DNA from: Pseudomonas hefeiensis
GTDB taxonomy: Bacteria; Pseudomonadota; Gammaproteobacteria; Pseudomonadales; Pseudomonadaceae
Direction: 5' to 3'
NCBI RefSeq assembly: GCF_030687835.1
Contig: NZ_CP117449.1
Coordinates: 5,833,001 to 5,897,000 of the forward strand
Length of the DNA: 64,000 nt
Below are positions 18,038 through 28,152 of this stretch, in pieces. The notes below the pieces were generated by a model. The model made no database searches. It had not been told where the DNA came from and saw only the letters and a program-made list of their open reading frames with translations. The position numbers and the translations under genes are program-made. The stretch's first letter is position 1, and the number at the start of each line of letters is the position of its first letter.

Positions 18038-18115
18038 ATGTCCCGAGGCTTCATTGTCAAAATCGAAGAGCTGAAAAGCGAAATAGCTGAGCAGAGTGAG
18101 GCAAGCAATGACTGA
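18038..18115 (+). CDS. Possible 25-codon leader peptide before glcB
   Basis: ATG 18038 opens a 25-codon frame ([16 protein letters not shown]...) whose TGA at 18113-18115 lies inside the first codons of glcB, overlapping by 8 bp in a different frame. The peptide is charged and helix-like. Only a poor GGGG stretch lies upstream as ribosome site. If translated it would couple ribosomes to the glcB start. It may be chance. Confidence 0.25.
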   Translation: MSRGFIVKIEELKSEIAEQSEASND

Positions 18116-20285
18116 ACACGTTCAAGTCGGTGGCCTGCGGGTCGCCAAAGTCCTGTTCGACTTCGTGAATAACGAAGCCATCCCCGGAACCGGCCTCACC
18201 GCCGATGCGTTCTGGGCCGGTGCCGACAAAGTCATCCACGACCTGGCCCCGAAGAACAAAGCCCTACTCGCCAAACGCGACGATTTCCAGGCACAGATCG
18301 ATGCCTGGCACCAGGCCCGCGCCGGCCACGCCCACGATGCCGTGGCTTACAAAGCCTTCCTGCAAGACATCGGTTATCTGCTGCCAGAAGCGGCGGACTT
18401 CCAGGCCACGACGCAAAATGTCGATGACGAAATCGCCCGCATGGCCGGCCCGCAGTTGGTCGTGCCGGTGATGAATGCCCGCTTCGCTCTCAACGCATCG
18501 AACGCCCGCTGGGGTTCGCTGTACGACGCGCTGTACGGCACCGACGCCATCAGGGAAGCCGATGGTGCGGAAAAAGGCAAAGGCTACAACAAGGTGCGCG
18601 GCGACAAGGTCATCGCCTTTGCCCGCGCCTTCCTCGACGAAGCAGCCCCGCTGGCAGCCGGCTCCCATGTCGATTCCACCGCTTATAAAATCGTCGACGG
18701 CAAACTGGTGGTCACCCTCAAGGGCGGCAGCAACAGCGGCCTGCGTGACGATGCCCAGTTGATTGGCTTCCAGGGCGATGTCTCGGCACCGACCGCCGTG
18801 CTGTTGAAGCACAACGGCCTGCATTTCGAAATCCAGATCGACGCCAGCACCCCCGTCGGCCAGACCGATGCCGCCGGCGTCAAAGACATCCTGATGGAAG
18901 CCGCGCTGACCACCATCATGGACTGCGAAGACTCGGTCGCCGCCGTTGATGCCGATGACAAAGTGGTGATCTACCGTAACTGGCTCGGCCTGATGAAGGG
19001 CGATCTGTCGGAACAGGTCGCCAAGGGCGGTCAGACGTTTACCCGCACCATGAACCCCGATCGTGCGTACACGACTGTCGATGGTTCGGGCCTGACCCTG
19101 CATGGCCGCTCGCTGCTGTTCGTGCGTAACGTCGGTCATCTGATGACCATCGACGCGATCCTGGACAAGGACGGTCATGAAGTACCGGAAGGCATCCTTG
19201 ACGGCTTGATCACCAGCCTGGCGGCGATCCACAGCCTCAACGGCAATACTTCGCGGCGCAACAGCCGTACCGGCTCGGTGTACATCGTCAAGCCGAAGAT
19301 GCACGGGCCGGAAGAAGCCGCGTTCACCAACGAGCTGTTCGCCCGCGTCGAAGACGTGCTGAACCTGCCGCGCAACACCCTCAAGGTCGGGATCATGGAC
19401 GAGGAGCGCCGGACCACGGTCAACCTCAAGGCCTGCATCAAGGCCGCCAGCGAACGCGTGGTGTTCATCAACACCGGTTTCCTGGACCGCACCGGCGACG
19501 AAATCCACACGTCCATGGAAGCCGGCCCGATGGTGCGCAAGGCCGACATGAAGGCCGAAAAGTGGATCGCCGCGTACGAAAACTGGAACGTGGATATCGG
19601 CCTGAGCACCGGCTTGCAGGGTCGCGCGCAAATTGGCAAGGGCATGTGGGCCATGCCGGACCTGATGGCCGCGATGCTGGAGCAGAAAATCGCTCATCCT
19701 ATGGCCGGTGCCAATACCGCATGGGTTCCATCGCCGACCGCTGCTGCGCTGCACGCGCTGCACTATCACAAGGTCGACGTGTTCGCCCGTCAGGCCGAAC
19801 TGGCCAAACGTAGCCGCGCCTCGGTGGACGACATCCTGACCATCCCGCTGGCCGTCAACCCGAACTGGACACCGGAGCAGATCAGGAACGAACTGGACAA
19901 CAACGCCCAGGGCATCCTCGGTTACGTGGTGCGCTGGATCGACCAGGGCGTAGGTTGCTCCAAGGTGCCGGACATCAACGATATTGGCCTGATGGAAGAC
20001 CGTGCGACGCTGCGTATTTCCAGCCAGCACATCGCCAACTGGCTGCGCCACGGCATCGTCACCCAGGAGCAGGTGATGGAAAGCCTCAAGCGCATGGCGC
20101 CGGTGGTGGACCGCCAGAACGCCAGCGACCCGCTGTACCGGCCACTGGCACCGGACTTCGACAGCAACATCGCCTTCCAGGCGGCGGTGGAGTTGGTGAT
20201 CGAAGGCACCCGGCAGCCTAACGGCTATACCGAGCCGGTGCTGCACCGTCGCCGTCGCGAGTTCAAGGCAGCCAATGGGCTGTGA
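18108..20285 (+). CDS. glcB: Malate synthase G
   Basis: Condenses glyoxylate with acetyl-CoA to malate, the second glyoxylate shunt step, cytoplasmic. ATG 18108 ([19 protein letters not shown], 725 residues) gives the standard MSG length; a start four codons earlier is less likely. Motifs are [16 protein letters not shown] near 270, [20 protein letters not shown] near 455, [20 protein letters not shown], and the segment [20 protein letters not shown] near 615-635 that carries the catalytic Asp and the oxidation-prone Cys. A strong terminator follows. The 18108 start is preceded by GAGTGAGG. Confidence 0.97.
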   Translation: MTEHVQVGGLRVAKVLFDFVNNEAIPGTGLTADAFWAGADKVIHDLAPKNKALLAKRDDFQAQIDAWHQARAGHAHDAVAYKAFLQDIGYLLPEAADFQATTQNVDDEIARMAGPQLVVPVMNARFALNASNARWGSLYDALYGTDAIREADGAEKGKGYNKVRGDKVIAFARAFLDEAAPLAAGSHVDSTAYKIVDGKLVVTLKGGSNSGLRDDAQLIGFQGDVSAPTAVLLKHNGLHFEIQIDASTPVGQTDAAGVKDILMEAALTTIMDCEDSVAAVDADDKVVIYRNWLGLMKGDLSEQVAKGGQTFTRTMNPDRAYTTVDGSGLTLHGRSLLFVRNVGHLMTIDAILDKDGHEVPEGILDGLITSLAAIHSLNGNTSRRNSRTGSVYIVKPKMHGPEEAAFTNELFARVEDVLNLPRNTLKVGIMDEERRTTVNLKACIKAASERVVFINTGFLDRTGDEIHTSMEAGPMVRKADMKAEKWIAAYENWNVDIGLSTGLQGRAQIGKGMWAMPDLMAAMLEQKIAHPMAGANTAWVPSPTAAALHALHYHKVDVFARQAELAKRSRASVDDILTIPLAVNPNWTPEQIRNELDNNAQGILGYVVRWIDQGVGCSKVPDINDIGLMEDRATLRISSQHIANWLRHGIVTQEQVMESLKRMAPVVDRQNASDPLYRPLAPDFDSNIAFQAAVELVIEGTRQPNGYTEPVLHRRRREFKAANGL

Positions 20286-20311
20286 TTGAGCGGTAGACAC
20301 TGCAACGAAAA

Positions 20312-20342
20312 AAAAGCCCTGATCTTTCGATCAGGGCTTTTT
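20312..20342 (+). terminator. glcB terminator
   Basis: A 13-bp perfect stem AAAAGCCCTGATC / GATCAGGGCTTTT with a TTTC loop, ending in TTTTT, 26 bp after glcB. Confidence 0.92.
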
Positions 20343-20400
20343 CATTGCAAAATCACCAAGCCCTGGCTGATGCTCGACTCATCGGGGCGAGGGGGATTTA

Positions 20401-20429
20401 TCTGTGGGAGCAAGCCTTGCCTCCACAGA
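20401..20429. repeat. Single REP hairpin
   Basis: TCTGTGGGAGCAAGCC then TTGCCTCCACAGA: a solitary, slightly degenerate REP palindrome 6 bp beyond the stop of the receiver gene; it may serve as its terminator. Confidence 0.7.
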
Positions 20430-20434
20430 CAATT

Positions 20435-20881
20435 TTAAAGGTCCATCCCCAGCTCATGCTTGACCAGGCCCAGCAATTTTTCCGTATCAATGGGCTTGAG
20501 CAAAAAATCCACTACGCTCAGATGCATCGCTTCAATGGCGTCCTTCACGTCCGCATCGCCGGAGACGAGGATAATCGGCAACGCTGCCCGCTCCGACTCC
20601 CGCACCAGACGGACCAGCTCCAGGCCATCGACATTGCCCATACGCAAGTCAGTGATCAACAGGCCGATCGACGGCTTGGTTTCCAGCAACTTGAGCGCCG
20701 TTTCACCGCTGGCGGCGGTCATGCAATGAATACCGTCCAGCGCCAGAATTTCCGAGAGCAACTCGCGGGCGTCCTTGTCGTCATCGACGATCAAGACTCG
20801 CTGCGGCGGCAAATCAGGTTCCAGCATGACGGCACTCAGCGCCTCGCGCTCGGCGTCACTCAAAATATCGTGGTCGGACAT
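20435..20881 (-). CDS. Stand-alone response regulator receiver protein
   Basis: A 148-residue CheY-like protein with an N-terminal tail of about 25 residues (MSDHDILSDAEREALSAVML) and one REC domain: acidic pocket LIVDDDKDARELL (near 32), phospho-acceptor Asp in LLITDLRMGNVDGLEL (near 76), Ser in ILVSGDADVKDAIEAM, and Lys in VDFLLKPIDTEKL. There is no output domain, so it must act through a partner protein. ATG 20881 was chosen over a start 12 codons upstream. No sensor kinase is adjacent; it is divergent from the cNMP/CBS/DUF294 gene. Confidence 0.88.
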   Translation of the reverse strand: MSDHDILSDAEREALSAVMLEPDLPPQRVLIVDDDKDARELLSEILALDGIHCMTAASGETALKLLETKPSIGLLITDLRMGNVDGLELVRLVRESERAALPIILVSGDADVKDAIEAMHLSVVDFLLKPIDTEKLLGLVKHELGMDL

Positions 20882-21132
20882 GATGCTCTCTACGTTCTTT
20901 AAATCGGTCCCCGGCACAGTGGTCAGACATCGTTCTGCTGCGCTTCAATGTGCACTTCGTCGGATTTTTTTCCAAGTATATTTGTTGCAGGCTTTTCGGA
21001 GGCCAAACGTGGGATTTTTCTACAGTTTCGCCGCCTTTGCGGCGACCTAGACTTACGTCCAATGGGCACCCTACCCTCAGGGGTTGACCATGGGGACAGA
21101 TCCGACCACTACAATTCAAAAAAGACTGCGCC

Positions 21133-23073
21133 ATGGTTATGAAAAAAACGGACGCCTTTACCCAGGCAGGGAAAACCGCGGTGTTGCAGAACATCCAGGG
21201 AACGCTGCAATTCCTTCAGCGTTTTCCCCCGTTCAACCAAATGGAAAACGCTCACCTGGCTTACCTGGTGGAGCAATGCCTGCTGCGTTTTTACGCACTG
21301 GGAGAAACCATCATCAAACCGGCCGACGGTACGGTGGAACACTTCTATATCGTCAAGCAGGGCCGGGTCGTGGGCGAACGTCCGCATTCGGCGAAAGCAG
21401 GCACCGAGACCACTTTCGAAATCACCACCGGCGAATGCTTCCCCCTTGCCGCGCTGCTGGGGGAGCGAGCCACCCGCACTGAGCACCGGGCCGGCGAGGA
21501 CACCTTTTGCCTGCAGTTGAACAAGCCGGCATTCATCAAACTGTTCGCCCTGTCGAGCCCGTTTCGTGATTTCGCCCTGCGTGGGGTCAGCAGTCTGCTT
21601 GACCAATTCAATCAGCAAGTCCAGCAGAAGTCCGCGCAAACCCTGGGCACCCAGTACTCCCTCAACACCCGGCTGGGCGAACTGGCGATGCGTCATCCGG
21701 TGAGTTGCCCCCCTGACATGCCACTGCGCGAAGCGGTGAAACTGATGCACGAGCAGCAGGTCGGAAGCATTGTAGTGGTGAACGAGCAGAAAGCGCCGGT
21801 AGGGATCTTTACCCTGCGTGACCTGCGGCATGTGGTCGCCGACGGTTCCGGGGATTTTTCCGAAGCCATTGCCGCGCATATGACCCCGACACCTTTTTAT
21901 CTTTCGCCGGACCACAGCGCCTTCGACGCGGCCATTGCCATGACTGAGCGCCATATCGCCCATGTTTGTCTGGTCAAGGACCACCGCTTGTGCGGCGTGG
22001 TGTCCGAACGCGATCTGTTTTCCCTGCAGCGGGTCGACCTGGTGCATCTGGCACGGACCATTAGCAGCGCCCCGAAAGTGGAGAGCCTGGTGGCCCTGCG
22101 CGGCGAGATCGGGCAATTGGTCGAGCGCATGCTGGCCCATGGCGCATCGTCAACGCAGATCACCCAGATCATCACACTGCTCAACGACCACACCGTGTGC
22201 CGGGTCATCGAACTGACCCTGGCCGACAAGGGTGATCCGGGCGTGCCGTTCAGTTGGTTGTGTTTCGGCAGTGAAGGCCGACGCGAGCAGACCCTGCACA
22301 CCGACCAGGACAACGGCATCCTGTTCGAAGCCCGGGACGCCGCCCATGCGGCGCAGATCCGCGGGCTGCTGCTGCCCATCGCCCAACAGATCAACCAGAG
22401 CCTGGCCCTCTGTGGTTTCACCTTGTGCAAGGGCAACATCATGGCCGGCAACCCGGAGCTGTGCCTGTCCCGCGCCGAATGGGCCCGACGCTTTGCCGCG
22501 TTCATTCGGGAAGCGACGCCGGAAAACCTGTTGAGCTCGAGTATCTATTTCGACCTGCGGGTGGTCTGGGGCGACGAGCAAGGCTGTGAGCAGTTGCGCC
22601 AGCAGGTGCTCGAACAGGTGGCCGATAACCGCCTGTTCCAGCGCATGATGGCCGAGAACGCGCTGCGTCATCGTCCGCCGGTGGGACGCTTCAGGGATTT
22701 CGTGCTCAGCCGCAAGAACGGCGAAAAAGCCACTCTGGACCTGAAGGTGCAAGGCCTGACGCCTTTTGTCGACGGCGCCCGCCTGCTGGCCCTGGCCAAT
22801 GGCATCGAAGCCAACAATACCCTGGAGCGCCTGCGGCAACTGGTCATCAAGGACGTGATCCAACCGCTCGATGGCGCGGCCTATGAAGAGGCCTATCACT
22901 TCATTCAGCAAACCCGGATGCAACAACATCAACTGCAAACCCGCGAGAACCTGCCCTACTCCAACCGGGTCGACCCCGACAGCCTCAATCATCTGGACCG
23001 GCGCATTCTGCGCGAATCCCTGCGCCAGGCCCAACGGCTGCAAAGCAGCCTGACGCTGAGGTACCAGTTGTGA
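21133..23073 (+). CDS. cNMP-binding/CBS/DUF294 nucleotidyltransferase-like protein
   Basis: A 646-residue cytoplasmic signalling protein. Order: cyclic-nucleotide-binding-like domain (about 25-145), a pair of CBS domains (about 175-295: MRHPVSCPPDMPLREAVKLM, HMTPTPFYLSPDHSAFDAAI), DUF294 nucleotidyltransferase-like domain with FGSEGRREQTLHTDQDNGIL near 380, and a DUF294 C-terminal helical region. Family members resemble the GlnD nucleotidyltransferase core and are thought to sense adenylates. In other pseudomonads this gene and the following exonuclease lie beside acetate permease; here they do not. It overlaps the exonuclease gene by 4 bp (GTGA). Confidence 0.9.
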   Translation: MVMKKTDAFTQAGKTAVLQNIQGTLQFLQRFPPFNQMENAHLAYLVEQCLLRFYALGETIIKPADGTVEHFYIVKQGRVVGERPHSAKAGTETTFEITTGECFPLAALLGERATRTEHRAGEDTFCLQLNKPAFIKLFALSSPFRDFALRGVSSLLDQFNQQVQQKSAQTLGTQYSLNTRLGELAMRHPVSCPPDMPLREAVKLMHEQQVGSIVVVNEQKAPVGIFTLRDLRHVVADGSGDFSEAIAAHMTPTPFYLSPDHSAFDAAIAMTERHIAHVCLVKDHRLCGVVSERDLFSLQRVDLVHLARTISSAPKVESLVALRGEIGQLVERMLAHGASSTQITQIITLLNDHTVCRVIELTLADKGDPGVPFSWLCFGSEGRREQTLHTDQDNGILFEARDAAHAAQIRGLLLPIAQQINQSLALCGFTLCKGNIMAGNPELCLSRAEWARRFAAFIREATPENLLSSSIYFDLRVVWGDEQGCEQLRQQVLEQVADNRLFQRMMAENALRHRPPVGRFRDFVLSRKNGEKATLDLKVQGLTPFVDGARLLALANGIEANNTLERLRQLVIKDVIQPLDGAAYEEAYHFIQQTRMQQHQLQTRENLPYSNRVDPDSLNHLDRRILRESLRQAQRLQSSLTLRYQL

Positions 23074-23777
23074 GCATTTTTTCCTGGTTACGCCCGGTCC
23101 AACCGATGTTGTCTGAATACGTGCAACAGCGCCTGGACCGCCTGCCGGCACCTTCGCCTCTGGGGGAGTACAGCCTGAGAGAGCAACGCTGGGTGGTGCT
23201 GGATCTGGAAACCACGGGGCTGAACCTGAATAAAGATCAGGTGCTGTCCATTGGTGCGATCGTCATAGAAGACGGTGCCATCGACTTCAGCCAGCAGTTC
23301 GAGCGCACCTTGCAGTGCGACAAGCAGAAGCTGGGGCCAAGTGTATTGATCCATGGCCTGGCGCCGAGTGAAATCGCCGCCGGCAGCGATCCGGCCGAGG
23401 CGCTGCTGGCGTTCATGGAGTTCGTCGGCGACAGTCCACTGCTGGCGTTCCACGCACCGTTTGACTCCCACATGCTGGGGCGGGCCCTGAAGGACTACCT
23501 CGGTTATCGCTTGCAGCATCCGTTTCTGGATGTCGCTGACCTGGCGCCGATGCTCTGTCCTCAGGCGCACTTGCGCAAGGCTGGACTGGACGACTGGATC
23601 GACTGGTGCAAACTGCAAGTCTTCGACCGCCATAACGCCAGCGCCGACGCCCTGGCCACCGCCGAATTGGCGCTCATTCTGTTCAGCCGTGCCCGTCAGC
23701 AGCAGATCCATAGCCCGCTTGACCTGCAACAGCGCCTGAGCCAATGGAAGCGGCGGCAACGGGCGCCTTCGCTTTAA
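23070..23777 (+). CDS. DEDDh 3'-5' exonuclease (DnaQ-like)
   Basis: A 235-residue exonuclease of the DnaQ/PolC-epsilon family, GTG start overlapping the upstream stop, so translationally coupled. All four acidic positions and the His are visible: WVVLDLETTGLN (Asp/Glu pair, near 44), LLAFHAPFDSHML (Asp near 130), and HNASADALATAELAL (His and Asp near 190). The N-terminal 35 residues are not part of the fold. It is not the chromosomal dnaQ, which is linked to rnhA; the partner domain protein upstream suggests a signalling-linked nuclease role. Confidence 0.9.
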   Translation: MSIFSWLRPVQPMLSEYVQQRLDRLPAPSPLGEYSLREQRWVVLDLETTGLNLNKDQVLSIGAIVIEDGAIDFSQQFERTLQCDKQKLGPSVLIHGLAPSEIAAGSDPAEALLAFMEFVGDSPLLAFHAPFDSHMLGRALKDYLGYRLQHPFLDVADLAPMLCPQAHLRKAGLDDWIDWCKLQVFDRHNASADALATAELALILFSRARQQQIHSPLDLQQRLSQWKRRQRAPSL

Positions 23778-23791
23778 TCCAAGGCTGCTTG

Positions 23792-23820
23792 ACCTGTGGG
23801 GGCAAGCCTTGCTCCCACGG
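23792..23820. repeat. Single REP hairpin
   Basis: CCTGTGGGGGCAAGCCTTGC then TCCCACGG: a solitary REP palindrome 15 bp after the exonuclease stop. Confidence 0.7.
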
Positions 23821-23890
23821 ATCACCTGAACCCGCGGATCGTGCTCCGACCAGCGCCAATTGCTTTCCCTCCCCCGTCTCTGCGACAATC

Positions 23891-23909
23891 GCGAACAATT
23901 CTCGTTACT
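23891..23909 (+). promoter_or_regulatory. Weak Fur-box-like sequence before the sigma factor
   Basis: GCGAACAATTCTCGTTACT resembles the right half of Fur boxes (ATTCTCATTA type) and lies 21-39 bp before the GTG start of the FecI-type sigma gene, where Fur control is expected. The left half matches poorly. Confidence 0.3.
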
Positions 23910-23929
23910 TAAAACGTCGGTGATGCTTC

Positions 23930-24448
23930 GTGTCGTCAGTCCCAAGCCCCCACAGTGATCTGGTTGGTGCGTTGTACCGTGACCATCGCAGGTGGCTATT
24001 GGCATGGCTGCGCCGCAACGTGGCCTGCCCACAGCGGGCCGAAGATCTGAGCCAGGATACCTTCGTGCGCCTGCTGGGCCGGGAGGATCTGACAGCGCCC
24101 CGGGAGCCCAGGGCGTTTCTGGTGGCGATCGCCAAGGGGTTGCTGTTCGATTATTTCCGTCGGGCGGCGCTGGAGCAGGCTTACCTCACCGAGCTGATGC
24201 TGATCCCGGAAAACGAACAGCCGTCGGTGGAAGAGCAGCAACTGATCCTCGAAGACCTCAAGGCTATTGACCGGCTGCTCGGAAAATTGTCGAGCAAGGC
24301 CCGTGCCGCCTTCCTTTATAACCGCCTCGACGGCCTCGGCCATGCAGAAATCGCCGAGCGCCTGGGGGTTTCCGTGCCACGGGTGCGGCAGTACCTGGCC
24401 CAGGGCATGCGCCAGTGCTACATCGCACTTTATGGTGAGCCAACATGA
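23930..24448 (+). CDS. FecI-type ECF sigma factor
   Basis: A 172-residue ECF sigma factor of the iron-starvation class. Region 2: LVGALYRDHRRWLLAWLRRN and CPQRAEDLSQDTFVRLL (10-50); region 4: LSSKARAAFLYNRLDGLGHA with helix-turn-helix EIAERLGVSVPRVRQYLAQG (110-165). GTG 23930 is the best in-frame start. It is followed by a FecR (ATGA overlap) and an STN-containing TonB receptor, the standard surface-signalling trio in which substrate binding outside frees the sigma factor to transcribe the receptor. Confidence 0.93.
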   Translation: MSSVPSPHSDLVGALYRDHRRWLLAWLRRNVACPQRAEDLSQDTFVRLLGREDLTAPREPRAFLVAIAKGLLFDYFRRAALEQAYLTELMLIPENEQPSVEEQQLILEDLKAIDRLLGKLSSKARAAFLYNRLDGLGHAEIAERLGVSVPRVRQYLAQGMRQCYIALYGEPT

Positions 24449-25425
24449 GCACGCCTTCTTCCAAACCCGTCTCGACCGGGGTTCTGGATGCGGCCATTGC
24501 CTGGCAACTGTCCCTGGATTCAGGCGGCGGCAGCGCCCAGGAGCGTGAAGCGTTCGCCCAATGGCATGCCGCCGACGAAGAACACGCCCGGGCCTGGCGG
24601 CAGTTGGGCATGCTCGACCAACGTTTCAGTGTCGCCAACGGCCCTGGGCGAGCCGCGTTGTTGCAATCCAGAGCAAACATTCGTCGCCGGGTGCGCAAGG
24701 TCGGCAGCAGCCTGGCCAGCATTGTTGCAGTGATCGGTCTGGCGTTGTTTGCCGGAGATCGTTACTTGCCGCTGGATTACTGGCTGGCCGACCAGCGCAC
24801 CGCCACCGGCGAGCAACGCATCCTGCGCCTGGCCGACGGCACGCTGATCAACCTCAACACCCACAGTGCGCTGGACGTGCGTTTCGATGACACGCAGCGA
24901 CGTATTGTCCTGCAAGAAGGCGAGATCCTGGTGGAAACCGGCCACAACGATCCGCGTCCGTTTATCGTTGAAACCCGCGAAGGCAGCATGCGCGCCCTGG
25001 GCACCCGATTTTTGGTCAAGCGAGAAGCAGAAGGCACGCGCCTGAGCGTGTTGAAGTCGGCGGTGGCGGCGCATCCGCAGGCCACCGACGAAGAACAGAT
25101 CTTGCGCGAAGGCCAGCAGGTGTTGATGCGCCGCGGCGGCCTCGGGCCGACGATGGTCCTGAGTCCGGGCGTCGATGCCTGGACCCGCGGCATGCTGGTG
25201 GTGGACAACGCCCGCCTCGAAGACCTGGTCCATGAGCTGGGGCGCTATCGGCGCGGCTACCTGGGCGTCGAGCCACACGTGGCAGACCTGCGCATCACTG
25301 GCAGCTTCCCGCTGCACGATACCGATCTGGCATTGAGCGCCCTGCTGCCGACCTTGCCGGTGCAGGTCGAGCATCACACGCGCTGGTGGGTAGTGGTGGG
25401 GCCGAGGGCCGCGCCGAAACCCTGA
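24445..25425 (+). CDS. FecR-type anti-sigma/sigma-regulator protein
   Basis: A 326-residue single-pass inner-membrane protein. The N-terminal DUF4880 region (DAAIAWQLSLDSGGGSAQER ... ADEEHARAWRQL, 12-60) contacts the sigma factor; one membrane segment (SSLASIVAVIGLALFAGD, about 88-108) follows; the periplasmic FecR domain (GEQRILRLADGTLINLNTHS, 125-215) and C-terminal STN-like part (GYLGVEPHVADLRITGSFPL) receive the signal from the receptor. The start overlaps the sigma gene by 4 bp. Confidence 0.93.
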   Translation: MSTPSSKPVSTGVLDAAIAWQLSLDSGGGSAQEREAFAQWHAADEEHARAWRQLGMLDQRFSVANGPGRAALLQSRANIRRRVRKVGSSLASIVAVIGLALFAGDRYLPLDYWLADQRTATGEQRILRLADGTLINLNTHSALDVRFDDTQRRIVLQEGEILVETGHNDPRPFIVETREGSMRALGTRFLVKREAEGTRLSVLKSAVAAHPQATDEEQILREGQQVLMRRGGLGPTMVLSPGVDAWTRGMLVVDNARLEDLVHELGRYRRGYLGVEPHVADLRITGSFPLHDTDLALSALLPTLPVQVEHHTRWWVVVGPRAAPKP

Positions 25426-25445
25426 GAGATCTTTTATCAGGTAGG

Positions 25446-25519
25446 CCGCCTTCGCGAGCAAGCCCGCTCCCACATGGAAATGCGGACTCCTGTGGGAGCG
25501 GGCTTGCTCGCGAAGAGGC
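25446..25519. repeat. REPIN
   Basis: Inverted TTCGCGAGCAAGCCCGCTCC / CTGTGGGAGCGGGCTTGCTC with a short 20-nt spacer, between fecR-like and the receptor. The remaining AT-richer 25520-25659 should hold the sigma-dependent receptor promoter, which I could not pin down. Confidence 0.88.
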
Positions 25520-25659
25520 CTGTTGCCTCAGCACAAAAACCAGACTGGACGCCTCAATCCGCAAACCGAATCTAAATTATTTTCATCCAGCCCTATCACT
25601 TTTGAATTTTCATCCGGCACCCAGGCAATTGAGAAATATTTCCATTCAGGAGCCGCCGT

Positions 25660-28087
25660 ATGTCCCGCCCGCTAGACACCCTGTTGCGCCCCAGTCTGTT
25701 GGGCCGTTGCCATCGCTTTTGCCGCCCCGTTGGTCAGCGGCCCGTTGCTGGCCGCCGAACAAGCTTCGAGCGTGCGCGCCTACAACTTGCCCGCCGCGCC
25801 ATTGGCCACCACCTTGAACCAGATCGCCAGTCAGGCCGGGCTTGCCCTGAGCCTGACCCCGTCCCTGGCCTCGGGAAAAAACTCGGCACCGGTCCAGGGC
25901 CAGTTCGACGCCATTGGTGCATTGCGTGAGGCCTTGCGCGGCACAGGCCTTCAACTGGAACAAAGCAGCGCCGGCACCTACAGCCTGGTGGCCGTACCCG
26001 AAGGCGTCATGGCGCTGCCGGAAACCAGCGTGATCGGCGCCGGCCTCAGCGAAACCGCGTGGGGCCCGACCGACGGCTACGTCGCCACTCGCACGGCGGC
26101 CGGCACCAAGACGGATACGCCGATTGTCGAACTGCCACGCTCGGTTTCCGTGGTCACACGCCAGCAGATGGAAGATCGCTCGGTCCTCAACCTCAATGAC
26201 GCCCTGCGCTACACCGCTGGCGTGCAGAGCAGCGGCTACGGCTCGGACTCACGCAATGACTGGCTGCTGGTGCGCGGCTTTGTACCGACGCAGTTTCTCG
26301 ATGGCCTGCCGCTGCCCAAGGGCAACTACGTCACGCCGAAAATCGAGCCCTGGAACCTCGAACGCATCGCCGTGCTGCGTGGTCCGGCATCTTCGGTCTA
26401 CGGCCAGACGCCACCCGGTGGCATGCTGGACATGGTCAGCCGTCGCCCGCAAGCTCAAAGCAGCCACGAGGTCGAACTGCAAGCCGGCAGCAACGAACAC
26501 AAGCAGATCAACTTCGACAGCACCGGCAAGGTCGATGACGAAGGCCAGTTCCTGTATCGGCTCAGCGGCACGGTGCGCGACAGCAACGCCCAGGTCGATC
26601 ACATCCCGGACAAACGCTACAACATCGCCCCAAGTCTGACCTGGAACATCAACGACGACACCCGCCTGACGTTCCTGTCTCAGTACACCCGCGACGACAC
26701 CGGCATCACCGGGCAATTCCTGCCACTGCAAGGCACCAAGCTATCGTCGCCGGCCGGCAAGATTTCCCACCACAAAAACCTGGGTGACCCGGACTGGGAA
26801 TTCTACGACCGCACCTACTACGCCCTCGGCTATGCGTTTGAACATCGTTTGAACGACACCTGGCAGTTCCGCCAGAACCTGCGCTATACCAAGAGCGATC
26901 TGGAGTCCCAAGGCATCACGGCGGGAACATTTCCTCCTGACCAAGCAGTAAGCCCCGACGGCACCGTCAAGCGCAGCGCCGGGATTGTTGACGAAGACAT
27001 CAGTCAGTTCGCCGTCGACAACAACTTCCAGGCCGATTTCCAGACGGCAAGCCTGAGCCACACCTTGCTGCTGGGCCTGGATCACCAACGTTCCAACAGC
27101 AATTCGCGTTGGCTGTGGGGTTCCACCGGTGTTCCCGACAGCAATATCCATAACCCGATCTACGGACAGGATTTTTCCAACGTTCAGTATTTCACCATGT
27201 ACGACTACAACCAGAAGACCCAGCAAACCGGTCTCTACGTCCAGGACCAGATCGCCCTGGACAACTGGCGCCTGACCCTCGGTGGTCGTGAAGACTGGAT
27301 TCACACCGGCACCGAGTTCCACAACCAGGCCGGGGCGACCAACACCCAGCGCGACAAGAAATTCAGCGGCAACGCGGCGCTGAGCTACGTCTTCGATAAT
27401 GGCGTGACGCCGTATATTTCCTTTGCCCAGTCCTTCCAGGCAGCGGCCGGCACCAACGTCAACAGCACCGATGCATTCAAGCCGACCGAAGGCGAACAGT
27501 ATGAAGCCGGCATCAAGTACCAGCCGCCCGGCACCAAAACCCTGCTGACGGCGGCGGTGTTCGACCTGACCCAGCAAAACAACTCCGTCACCGAAAACAA
27601 CATCACCCGCCAAGTAGGTGAAGTGCGAGTACGCGGCCTCGAACTGGAGGCGACCGGTGACGTGACCGACAGCCTGAAGCTGGTCGGCTCCTACACCTAC
27701 AACGACAGCGAAATCACCAAAGGCACCGCGGCTGAAGAAGGCAAGCGCATGGCCCAGGTGCCGCGTCACCAGGCTACCGCATGGGCCGATTACACCTGGC
27801 ACAACGGCCCGCTGGACGGCTTTGGTGTCGGTGCAGGTGTGCGTTATGTCGGCGACACCTATGGCAACACCACCAACACCGATTGGGGACATGTCGGTTC
27901 CTATACCGTGTATGACGCGTCGGCCCATTACGACCTGGGGCGCCTGAACAACTCGCTCAAAGGGGTTTCGGTGGCGGTGGACGCAAAAAACGTCTTCAAC
28001 AAGGACTACCTGTCCACTTGTGACGGTTCCTACTGCTACTACGGCGATCAACGCAGCGTCGTCGCCAGCGTGAAATACAAATGGTAA
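25660..28087 (+). CDS. TonB-dependent siderophore receptor with STN domain, frameshifted in the signal peptide
   Basis: Outer-membrane receptor of the ferric hydroxamate (FoxA/FhuA-like) group. Order: signal peptide, STN signalling domain (YNLPAAPLATTLNQIASQAG onward), plug (TPIVELPRSVSVVTRQQMED; RGFVPTQFLDGLPLPKG), 22-strand barrel ending YCYYGDQRSVVASVKYKW with terminal aromatic residue. The natural start is ATG 25660, 7 bp after AGGAG, giving MSRPLDTLLRPSLLG. The hydrophobic signal core AVAIAFAAPLVSGPLLAAEQ and all downstream domains are in another frame, reached only by skipping one base near 25705. In the barrel frame a TAG at 25673 and only a TTG at 25730 precede the STN domain. As read, export would fail. 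Mutation or base-call error are both possible. Confidence 0.85.
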
Positions 28088-28152
28088 ACGGTTAGCATTT
28101 GCAAAATCTTTTGAGGGCACCTGTAACTGAGATCCGTCAGTCAAATGAAATC

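Noticed and set aside
18264..20300. A 678-codon minus-strand open frame opposite glcB
   Set aside because: The complement of malate synthase G, which has all catalytic segments.
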